DNA from: Megamerina dolium
Taxonomy: Eukaryota > Arthropoda > Insecta > Diptera > Megamerinidae
Direction: 5' to 3'
Assembly: GCA_963854835.1 (NCBI GenBank)
Contig: OY978529.1
Location: forward strand, 11,982,139-12,046,138
DNA: 64,000 nt
Positions 50,401 through 60,599 of the stretch are shown piece by piece. Numbering within the stretch: the stretch's first letter is position 1; every line of letters begins with the position of its first letter. The translations under genes were made by a program, and so were the position numbers. The notes below the pieces were generated by a model, which had not been told where the DNA came from, did not search any database, and worked only from the letters and a program-made list of their open reading frames with translations.

Positions 50401-53400
50401 ACTTTCTTCTTTTTCTGATATCAACAAACTGTCGCTTTCGCTTTCGTGCGAAACTGGAAGCTGTTCAATTTCATTATGTTTCGCATCCTTTTTATTTTCG
50501 TCCAATTTCAATTCATCGTCTTTTTGTTTATTTAAAATATGTTTTAATTTCTCTTCATCAGAAATAGTTGTTTGAATTTTTTTAATCTTTTTATTCTTGC
50601 GTACTTTTTCCGGAGGCTTCTTCTTATCTTCTGTCGAGGACATTTGAGCGTTTTTGGAAACAGTATCATCAATCCATTCGCCTGGTCTTTGTATAAGAGA
50701 AGACCATGTAAATTCGACAGGAACGGGTTGTGTCACACTTGTATCCATATCTTCTAATGGTGATTGCTTAACTGGGGTAGTACTTTGTGGAACTGGTTTT
50801 ATTTCACTTGGCATTGGTACATCTTTCTTTACTTTAGATTGTACTTTTGCGGATGATTTCTTAGGCTTTTCTGCTAATCTTTCATTTTCTTTGGAATCCA
50901 TTCTTTCATCAATCACTGCAGGAATATTTGTAATGTTCATTTTGGGAAGCTCAATAGAATGGTCTCCAAAAAGCACATCTGCATACGATCTGTTTTCATG
51001 CTTCTTTTGTACTGTAATGTTTTGTTCAACTTCTGGAGCCTTGAAAACGCCCACGTTTTCTTTTTGTGCGGGCTGAATAAATGTTTCTTTCTTACTTACA
51101 TTTGGTTTTAAATTTCTATTATGTTTCTCCTTTTTATTTTTCGATATAGGTTCATTGTATGCTTTTTCTACCGGCTCAGGATTTACGTGTCGTAAATAAG
51201 ATGGAGTAAACTCTGGTGCATTGGGTGATAAGCTAGATGAAAGCGCAATATTTATACCGCTAGGTCCATTGTCTTCCAAAACACTTGACCAAGTGTCAAT
51301 TACCGACTTTTCATTCTGAAGCTGATGAATGTTCGTCAAAGGCGTAGTGGCTCGCTGAAGATTATAATCAGGTCTGTTAAACTCATCTAAAATATGTTTA
51401 TCAAATGCTGTCTCACGTACTGGATTTATTTTCATCTTATTTGTAGTATCTTCATCAATTTTTACTGTAGTGGTAAATGAAATATTAATTGGTTTCGTTA
51501 TGGTTTCTGTAGAACTTTCTGTAGATGTGATAGTTGTTTGCTGTACATTTTCTACTTTAGAATTGATATTTGGCGCAGCAACAACTTGCGGCAAATTCAT
51601 AGTTGTATCATCAACTGTTTTGGTGATAATTGTAGCTCGTTGTGGAACCTCGATGGATGTTTCTCTAGTGTTCATTTCCTTTGAATCAGTGTTCACTTGA
51701 GTGACAATAGCAGGAGTTGCATCACTATTGTCTTTAGCATCTGGAATTTCAGGCAAAAGTTCTTTTTGTTGATTAACATCATCTGAAAATGTCATTTGAT
51801 CGTCGCTAATATCCAGACAAGAACTACTGGTTCCATCAATTGGCAAACCTGCATAGCCACTTTTCTCTGGTGCTTTCGGTAGTTCTTCTTTTATCTCCAA
51901 AGTCTCAATTGATTTTGGTGAGGCAACTGTTTCACGTTGCTCTGTAATCACCGCCTCTTCTGAATCAATATTTGCGGCCGTTTCAATAATAGTATCCCTA
52001 ACCTCTGCAGTGGCAGGTAAAAGTTCTTGCTGCTGATCATCATCATCATCTGAAAATGTCATTGGTTCGTCCATAATATCCATCCAACTGCTAGCGGATT
52101 CATCAATTGGCAAACCGGCATAGGCACTTTTCTCTGGTGCTTTCGGTAGTTCTTCTTTTATCTCCAAAGCCTCAATTGATTTTGGTGAGGCAACTGTTTC
52201 ACGTTGCTCTGTAATCAATGTGGGCACTGCTTTGACATTCACCGCCTCTTCTAAATCAATATTTGCGACCGTTTCAATAATAGTATCCCTAACGTCTGCA
52301 GTGGTAGGTAAAAGTTCTTGCTGCTGATAATCATCATCATCTGAAAATGTTATTGGTTCGTCCATAATATCCATCCAACTGCTAGCGGATTCATCAATTG
52401 GCAAACCTGCATAGGCACTTTTCTTTGGTGCTTTCGGTAGTTCTTCTTTTATCTCCAAAGCCTCAATTGATTTTGGTGAGGCAACTGTTTCACGTTGCTC
52501 TGTAATCAATGTGGGCACTGCTTTGACATTCACCGCCTCTTCTAAATCAATATTTGCGGCCGTTTCAATAATAGTATCCCTAACGTCTGCAGTGGCAGGT
52601 AAAGGTTCTTGCTGCTGATCATCATCATCATCTGAAAATGTCATTGGTTCGTCCATAATATCCATCCAACTGCTAGCGGTTTCATCAATTGGCAAACCGG
52701 CATAGGCACTTTTCTCTTGTGCTTTCGGTAGTTCTGCTTTTATCTCCAAAGCCTCAATTGATTTTGGTGAGCCAACTGTTTCACGTTGCTCTGTAATCAA
52801 TGTGGATACTTCTTTGACATCCACCGCCTCTTCTAAATCAATATTTACGGCCGTTTCAATAACAGTATCCCTAACGTCTGCAGTGGCAGGTAAAGGTTCT
52901 TGCTGCTGATCATCATCATCATCTGAAAATGTCATTGGTTCGTCCATAATATCCATCCAACTGCTAGCGGTTTCATCAATTGGCAAACCGGCATAGGCAC
53001 TTTTCTCAGGTGCTTTCGGTAGTTCTGCTTTTATCTCCAAAGCCTCAATTGATTTTGGTGAGGCAACTGTTTCACGTTGCTCTGTAATCAATGTGGGCAC
53101 TGCTTTGACATTCACCGCCTCTTCTAAATCAATATTTGCGACTGTTTCAATAATAGTATCCCTAACGTCTGCAGTGGTAGGTAAAAGTTCTTGCTGCTGA
53201 TCATCATCATCATCTGAAAATGTCATTGGTTCGTCCATAATATCCATCCAACTGCTAGCGGTTTCATCAATTGGCAAACCGGCATAGGCACTTTTCTCTG
53301 GTGCTTTCGGTAGTTCTTCTTTTATCTCCAAAGCCTCAATTGATTTTGGTGAGGCAACTGTTACACGTTGCTCTGTAATCAATGTGGGCACTGCTTTGAC

Positions 53401-56400
53401 ATTCACCGCCTCTTCTAAATCAATATTTGCGGCCGTTTCAATAATAGTAACCCTAACGTCTGCAGTGGCAGGTAAAGGTTCTTGCTGCTGATCATCATCA
53501 TCATCTGAAAATGTCATTGGTTCGTCCATAATATCCATCCAACTGCTAGCGGTTTCATCAATTGGCAAACCGGCATAGGCACTTTTCTCTTGTGTTTTCG
53601 GTAGTTCTGCTTTTATCTCCAAAGCCTCAATTGATTTTGGTGAGGCAACTGTTTCACGTTGCTCTGTAATCAATGTGGGCACTGATTTGACATTCACCGC
53701 CTCTTCTAAATCAATATTTGCGGCCGTTTCAATAATAGTATCCCTAACGTCTGCAGTCGCAGGTAAAAGTTCTTGCTGCTGATCATCATCATCATCTGAA
53801 AATGTCATTGGTTCGTCCATAATATCCATCCAACTGCTAGCGGATTCATCAATTGGCAACCCTGCATAGGCAATTTTCTCTGGTGCTTTCGGAAGTTCTT
53901 CTTTTATGTCCAAAGTCTCAATTGATTCTGGCATCGCAACTGTTTTAAGTTGTTCGATATTCAATGTGGATGTTTCTTTGAAATTCGCATTTGCTAAATC
54001 AGTATTTACAATAGCGGCTTTTAGCTCTGATGCTTTCGGAAGTTCTTGTGTTACCTCTAAGGTATCAACTGGTTCTGGTATGGGAACTATTTCGAGTTGC
54101 TCAGTAATCAATGTGGATACTTCTTCGGCATTTACCACTTCTTCTAAATTGGTATTTGCGGGCGTTTCAATAATAATATCCTTGACATCTGCAGTCTCAG
54201 ATAAAAGTTCTTGCTGTTGATCATCGTCATCAATTGGCAAACCTGCATAGGCACTTTTCTCTGGTGCTTTCGGAAGTTCTTCTTTTATTTCCGAAGTGTC
54301 AATTGATTCTGGTATCGCAACTGTTTTAAGTTGTTCGATATTCAATGTGGATGTTTCTTTGAAATTCGCATTTGCTAAATCAGTATTTACAATAGCGGCT
54401 TTTAGCTCTGATGCTTTCGGAAGTTCTTGTGTTACCTCTAAGGTATCAACTGGTTCTGGTATGGGAACTATTTCGAGTTGCTCAGTAATCAATGTGGATA
54501 CTTCTTTGGCATTCACCACTTTTTCTAAATTGGTATTTGCGGACGTTTCAATAATAATATCCTTGACATCTGCAGTCTCAGATAAAAGTTCTTGCTGTTG
54601 ATTATCGTCATCAATTGGCAAGCCTGCATAGGCACTTTTCTCTGTTGCTTTCGGAAGGTCTTTTGTTATCTTCAAAGTCTCAACTGATTGTGGAATGGCA
54701 ACTATTTCAAGTTGCTCTGAAATCAATGTGGAAACTGCGGTGACATTCACCGCCTTTTCCAAATCAGTATTTGCGGGTGTTTCAATAATATTATCCCTAA
54801 CGGCTGCAGTCTCAGATAAAAGTACTTGCTGCTGATCTTCGTCATCTGAAAATATCATTGGCTCGTCCATAATATCCATCCAACTACTAGCGGATTCATC
54901 AAGTGGTAAACCTGCATAGGCACTTTTCTCTGTTGCTTTTGGAAGTTCTTCTTTTATTTCGACAGTAGCAGCTGGTGTAGTCGTAGCAATTGTTTTAAGT
55001 TGTTCTGTAACCTGTGTGGGCACTTCTTCGTTCAAAGTGTTCATCCGAGTAAAATTATCTGTAATGTCTGAAACCTCATGTAAAAGTACTTGCTGCTGAT
55101 CCCTATAAATGTCATCGATTTTACTGATAGATTTCGCTGACTCAGCACAAAGTTTTTCATCAAGTATCGCTGTTGGGACGGGGGGTATTTTCAGACTTTC
55201 TTCAGTTATTGTCTCTACTGAAGGCACTGTGACGTGGTGTATTTCATTTGCGTTTTCTATATTCGGTTTTTGTTCTAAATTATCTACTAAATGCAATTTA
55301 TTCTTAAATATATTATAACTGATTTCAGCTAATTGTAAATGTGATATATTGTATTTAGGTATTTCAAAGTAGAATGCAGAAGGACAAATATTACCTAAGT
55401 TTATTAAAGTCTTATGCATATCATTTTGTTTACTGTTTAGGTAGCACTCCGTTAATGGTTCGCTTACGCTGGCATTAGTATTAGTAAAAGAATTAAGCGA
55501 GGCTTGTTTTAATACTTGTGCTTCTTCCTGGTCAATGGGACATTCTGACGATTTCAGTTTGTCGGCGGGATTGATTATACTTTCATTATACAGAATATCC
55601 ATGGAATTGTATTTGTTCCTCTCACCTAAATAAGTGTATGACGATTCAAGTGTCATATTTTTAATTAATTCCAACTGAGAGTTGTTTTCAGAGTTCAATA
55701 CAATTTGATTATCTGTGTCTATTTCTAGAGTGTCGCTTGAAGTTTGCTTGAAAAACTCATCAGGAAGGGCAGGACGTTTCTTTTTATCCTTTTTCGAGAG
55801 TTTCTTTTTAATCTCATCGTATAACTGCTGTTCCTCAAGCGTCAAATTAGTATGGAAATCATTACTTGAAGCATCATTATCTAATTGTTTGATTTGACTA
55901 CTCTTTTCTTGAATATCATCCTGTATTTTTATATCACTCACAATTTTCATTATCGCTTCATTATTACACTTTTCTATACCTTCACCTGACGTTACATCTT
56001 TTGTATAACCAAATTCTTCTTGTGAATAGCCCTCCTCAAAGTTATACTCTGCAGTTTCTAAATTTTCTGTTACTTTTTTTGTAACCTGTAGACTAACCTT
56101 TGGAAAATCTAAATGCATCGTAACAATTGGTGTTTTAAGTTTTTCTTCGTGCGTAATAAGAGATATTTTCTGCTTTTGAGTTGAGGGATTATAAACGTTT
56201 TCCCATGTGGAAAAACCATTGGTACTATCATTGAATTCAAAACCGTGCCTTTGCTTCGTCGTTAGTATTGTGGACTTAGTAGTGGTGGTAGCAGTCTCAA
56301 TTACATGTTCATTAATTTTTGTCTGCAAATTCCTAAATTCGCTATTCAATATTTGTGATTCTTCCAAAGCACCCAATCTTGCAAAATCAGTTTCACTAGG

Positions 56401-58908
56401 CGCAACATTTTCATTGGAGTTTTGTTTTTGAACCTCACCAATAGCATTGTTATCAATTTTCTCAACAGTTTGTATTAGCAATGCACTTGCATTGCTTTTA
56501 GCAGTTGCAGAAATAACGGTCTGTGGTAGATATTCGGTAGCATTGCTTTCTTCGAAAATATTTCTACCATCTTGAGAAATTACGGTGGTCTGTAGTAGAG
56601 GTTCAGTAACGGCAACAAATTCTTTAGGTATTTCAATCGGTGTCTTTGCATCAACAGCGGTCGGAGTATTGTCTTCTTCTAAAATATTGCTATCATCTTG
56701 AGAAACCCCGGTAGTCATTGACAGAGATTGAATAACACCAAGCGATGTATTGCCTTCTTCTAAAATATTTGTATTTCGTTGCATTCTACGAGTGGTTGTA
56801 GTTTTTATAATTGGTCCATCGATAAAAGTACTCGTTGTTGGCAAAACGCTGGATTCTTTAAAATCAATTGATGCATTTTGACACATTTCATCCTCTTTAC
56901 TTTGAAGAAATTCTTCTTTGCGGTTATCATCTTGACATATTCTCTTTATGATCTTTGTGGTACGTACGGTGGTGGTTTTAACTACACCGTTATCTTCGTT
57001 AGAGGTCGGCTGAGTTTCCTTAACCGACTCAAACGTGCTTTGATTGGGAGAACTTTTGTTTTCTTCTTCTTCCTCCACCACATTAACTAAAAGTCCTGCA
57101 TTCTCATTTCTATCGGGCTGAGGAATTTTTTTCACAATTTTCGTAGTTCTTACAATAGTGGTTTTAGTCACATCACCAACTGAAAAATCATTTTGTTTTG
57201 CAATTTCATCTTTCACAGATGGTGGTGAAACTTCATTTTCCACAGCTTTTCCTGTATCCGAGTTTTCACCAGCGTGCGACTTTTTCTTCTTTTTATTTTT
57301 TTGTTTTGGACTTTCGACTGGTTCGTCGCGAGCCTCTTTTGATTTAATTGCTGTGATAGTCCGTACTGTTGTGGTTTTGACAACATCATTATTTGTTGTA
57401 TTCTTCTCTGTAGACTCGGTAGACTTTTCTGAAATCTTTTTCACTGGAGATTTTTCAGCTTCTGCTGTCGTTAATATGCTTGGCTCTGGTGGCTCTTGGG
57501 GAACTTTTCTGACAGTCTTCGTTGTGCGAACAATTGTTGTTTTAACTACACTACTATCATCGGTCAATAATGGCTGTCGTATTTGGTTGTCGTCATTTGC
57601 ATTTATACCATCTTCGTGTGCTGCAATTGCCGTATGTTTGGCATCTTTTTTATGTTTGTTTCTACTATTCTTAGTTTGAGGTTTCGTCGGATATTCTTCC
57701 GTTTTATTGTCCGCTTTTGACACTGTTTCACTAACGTTGTTCTTATTTCCATTGTCAACTCTATATTCTACGTTAGTCGTTGCTAAAATTGGCGCGACAT
57801 CTATCCCCTCTTCAGATTCACTGTGATATGTCTTTTTTCTCGATTTTGCTTGCCTTTGTTTTTTCGGTTTTAATGGTTTGGAATTGCTTGTTTCCGCCGC
57901 GCTATCTAGATCATCTGACGTTGCACTTAAGCCAATAGAGTCACTCTCTTTCGAATTTGTATACCTATTATTAGTTTTCAATGTTCTCACATTTGATCTA
58001 ATGTTCGACGTCTGTTTTCCGTTGTCTGTTACTCTTCGATGAGATATGAGATCGTTCGAATTCCGAGTAAATTTTCGTGTTGTAGAATAATTCGTTGTCG
58101 TCGGTACTGTCGTCGTCGTCGTCGTTGTTGTGTTCGTTGCAGTTCTGGTTATCGTATGTTGTGGAAGATGTACATTTTTTATTTGTGATTCTGATAGTTT
58201 TTTACCAAATCTCTGTTGCTGCTGTGTCTGTTGCCTGGATGGCTGGAAGCTGTTTTCATGATTTGTACCAAATAATACTTCGGCATATGTCGTCCCTATT
58301 GATGGGTTCTGTATATATGAATGCTCTTGTCTTTGCTGTGGCAATGTTTCCACTATCTGAGAATCTTCAGGGAGATTACTCGCGTAAGTAGTTTGTTGGT
58401 CATTAGTGGGGGGTAATTTATGTATTGCATGTTCAGATGGAATCGATGCGATTTCATCAGTCTCAAACTGCCCGAATGTAATGTCTGGGCACGGTTCATC
58501 AATTTGTAATGTTTCTGGTTCAATCGATTTGAGTTCATGTTGGTGTTGCACTAACATGGGTGCAGTTACTACCGTTTGTTGCGCCAATGGAGCGAAATTA
58601 CTAACAACACTCTCTAATTCGTTAGACCCGATTGTAGTTTGCAATGGGATTTCAGGAAACTGTGGTGTGTAAACAGCCATCTGAATCGGTTCTTCATATT
58701 GTTCATATGACTGCGGTTGTTGATAATACATTTGTGTTTCATCCGGTTGCGCATATACCGCTGGGTATGCATCGGTTTGCAGCTGAGGCTGATAATAACC
58801 AGCCAATATTTGATATTGTGTCGACGCAGGTTGATATTGATAGCCAATATATTGATTTTGTGCGGCGTTTGTCGTTTCATTTGGGTAATAACTTTGTGTT
58901 TGCTGCTC

Positions 58909-58941
<33 letters not shown>

Positions 58942-60081
58942 ATATTCTTCTATTTGAGGCATCTGCTGAGTTGTGTAACTCCACTGATCACCGTCAGCTG
59001 CATTCTCGTATAGAGTATGGTATAACTGAGGATCAGGCTGTAAATAAGTAGCTTGTATTTGTTCTGCTGTCATTGGAACAACATCATTATTAAGACTTGA
59101 GTAGGTAGTAGGGGATATTGTCGCTTGAGCTTCAGTTTGGGGAATATATTGTAAAGTATTATTCTGAGTGTATACGTCAGGTTCAGCCTCATCTCTATAC
59201 AGGTTGGCTTCTGTTGGTATCTCATAGGATGGATTATATGCCACTATAGAACGATTTGTTGGCTTTGTTTTAGCTTTTGCGTTTTCAAGTTCAATGCCGC
59301 GCAAAATTTCTGCATATGATGTCGAACCGGGAACCCATATGGGGCTACGCGAACGCATTCTATCATCTCTAGGTAAATGCAATATGTTTGTAGATTGTGC
59401 CGTATTTGTATATGATTCTTTTGTGCGTATGTTAGGTATATGTTTTTGTTCGTGAACTCTACGACGAGGTGAACGTCCACGACGTATTTTGCGAGTTGTA
59501 TGTAATTCTTGATTTTCTCTCATTGCATTCTCAACAGTATTATCAATTGATGATGGAGAAACTTGCTCTGTATTCATTGCCAAAATAGGCCTGTATGAAT
59601 CGCATTCATCAGTGTTACGATGTTGGCCTTCATCAAATGTTCGTTGGATATTGGTATAAACAGTTGATGGTGGTTGGCCTCTATGATTCGAATGATGAGA
59701 CGCATTGAATTTGGCATAATTTTTAGTATCATCGGTGGCATATTGGTGAGGTTCAAATATACCGTGGAAATCTTGAGCCTTTCTGGTTGTTGAGTTGTTA
59801 ATGGTATCATCTGGTCGTTGTTCGTGATTTTTGCTGATAATTGGCATTTCGGCTTTAGCATTTTGCACTTGCGAGTGTATAACGTTTTCCGTTAATGCAA
59901 AACTAACTGGACTTGTATGCCCAGAAAGAACTTCAGCATATGTGAGACCTAATCTTGGTGGTTTCAATAGCATCGATACTGACGATGATGTGGTCACCAC
60001 TGAATGTGAGTCCAGGGTGTAACACAAAACGGCGATTGAATCATATCTCTGTTGCAAGTCAGCAATTGATGTGCGTAGTGC
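35401..60081 (-). CDS. Msp300: Msp300 giant alternative terminal exon (about 8,226 residues) with a non-KASH tail anchor
   Basis: Acceptor preceded by CTCCCTCCCCCTTTTTAAC (AG at 60083-60082). The first codons ALRTSIADLQQRYDSIAVL are phase 0 with SEQQ of the exon ending at 63046, and the frame stays open to TAA at 35401. After about 30 helical residues it is almost wholly disordered. In order (approximate residues): TYAEVLSG/SYAEILRG motifs and RRGRSPRRR (1-290); Gln/Tyr-rich with polyQ (320-520); Thr-rich with five KTT(T/I)VRT repeats (640-1100); the 97-residue array (1660-2770); three PGEW(I/V)D motifs (3125-3340); the 232-residue array (3790-6590); the 238-residue array with RS-rich blocks (6800-7690); Thr-rich (8100-8180); then a membrane helix RILIFLMFAAFLCGFGLCLW followed only by LLNKNNRC. 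The C-terminus lacks PPPx, so it is not KASH. A frame this long is under selection. Internal splicing to remove part of it cannot be excluded. Confidence 0.9.
35404..35490 (-). other. Msp300: C-terminal tail anchor of the giant exon
   Basis: A single hydrophobic helix of about 23 residues (ILIFLMFAAFLCGFGLCLWLL) lies next to the stop, preceded by QKQQKVTISLSLR and followed by NKNNRC. This fits a tail-anchored membrane protein with a very short luminal end. KASH tails have about 30 luminal residues, so SUN binding by the usual mode is not expected. Target membrane unknown. Confidence 0.85.
37000..39660 (-). repeat. Coding tandem array C, 714-bp period
   Basis: Equivalent sites fall at 37521, 38235 and 38949, an exact 714-bp (238-codon) spacing; the third unit has one extra codon. 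About three full and one partial diverged unit. Each unit carries KKKQRSRSRSNSKRSKS (basic, RS-rich), VDKQFDIQPTENVQ, SYWTATLKPSLKLQT, TTWSALIQTDM and YHSWASIVRDF. Confidence 0.95.
40330..48720 (-). repeat. Coding tandem array B, 696-bp core period
   Basis: Equivalent sites at 41957, 42653, 43349 and 44045 are spaced exactly 696 bp (232 codons) and nearly identical. Eight or so more diverged units of unequal length flank them. Each unit has, in order: KPKKTKMKKVKRKEPK (basic), EIILRPKLEHTFSFVLKQN, an acidic linker, (T/S)QTFIEQEKRNSD, and HLTWSSIVDQDVED. Confidence 0.95.
51784..54910 (-). repeat. Coding tandem array A, 291-bp core period
   Basis: The plus-strand string TGAAAATG recurs at 52051, 52342, 52633, 52924, 53215, 53506 and 53797, exactly 291 bp (97 codons) apart. 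A 267-bp unit precedes (51784) and two 381-bp compound units follow (sites 53918 and 54299). The unit encodes SAYAGLPIDE, SSWMDIMDEPMTFSDDDDD, QQQELLPATADVRDTIIET and ALEIKEELPKAPEK. Confidence 0.96.
56780..57565 (-). repeat. KTT(T/I)VRT(T/I)K motif repeats in the giant exon
   Basis: Four clear copies of a Val/Lys-Thr-Thr motif (VVKTTIVRTTKTVRKVP, VVKTTTVRTITAIKSK, VTKTTIVRTTKIVKKIP, VVKTTTVRTTKIIKRIC) and one diverged copy (IIKTTTTRRMQR) are separated by acidic Lys/Glu linkers. Related basic text ([14 protein letters not shown]) occurs in exon 21195-27761. Confidence 0.8.
58901..58941 (-). repeat. Polyglutamine-coding CAG run
   Basis: Plus-strand CTG/TTG repeat, coding for about eleven Gln then EQQ, within a Gln/Tyr-rich low-complexity region (58350-58980) of the giant exon. 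Confidence 0.95.
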
Positions 60082-60490
60082 CTAGTGTTGTTAAAAAGGG
60101 GGAGGGAGATTTTCCAAATACGTTAGAGGTTTTGTTGGTCAACAAATGTACATAACATGTAGAAGGTATAAGTAAATGAATGCCTACAAATCAACTGCTA
60201 CAATCATCAACTCAACTGAAACCGCTACTATTGACTAGACATTCTAATGTCATCTCTTGCTCTGAGCATGGCGAAATTCAATTGAAAGACAAATGAAGTA
60301 TTAATATATATATGTATAATAATTTAACTGATTTATTTCAACTGCTATTTGTGCTATAATTTTTTCTTTTCTTTCTTTTCTTTTGTTTTTTGTTTTTTTT
60401 TTTTTTGCAGTTTTTCAAATTTTTCAAATATTTATGGTATTTATACTATTTTACTGTGGGAGCATTTTTCTAACATGGTGCCCTTAAATT
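60082..60490 (-). other. Msp300: 3' UTR of the short terminal exon and intron before the giant exon
   Basis: Downstream of the short-exon stop. A minus-strand AATAAA lies at 60332-60337, about 155 nt after the stop, a plausible polyadenylation signal. The segment 60091-60120 is the pyrimidine tract of the giant-exon acceptor. Confidence 0.6.
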
Positions 60491-60599
60491 ATATCTCTAA
60501 GATTGTGTCATCTGGCTCGCCGCGATTTATTAACAACTTGATACGTTCTTTACGTGCGGTTATTTTCGAATGTAAGTTTTTAATACGTTCCTGACATGC
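60491..60599 (-). CDS. Msp300: Msp300 short alternative terminal exon
   Basis: Acceptor ATATGCAG (AG at 60601-60600). In phase 0 with SEQQ of the exon ending at 63046 it reads ACQERIKNLHSKITARKER then IKLLINRGEPDDTILEI and TAA (60491-60493). The 36 residues look like the end of a spectrin helix, as expected for a real continuation. There is no strong donor before the stop. Using this exon would give a soluble isoform without KASH or the giant tail. Too short for open-frame detection; called from splice site, phase and helix character. Confidence 0.68.

Noticed and set aside
37521..59051. Many plus-strand open frames opposite the giant exon (for example 41060-41515, 44648-45214, 57158-57679)
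   Set aside because: They are antisense shadows of the repetitive minus-strand coding sequence. They recur with the same 291/696/714-bp periods and have no splice or promoter support.
60349..60420. Long plus-strand pyrimidine tract ending TTGCAG, resembling a splice acceptor
   Set aside because: It is on the strand opposite to the gene, and no plus-strand coding exon follows.
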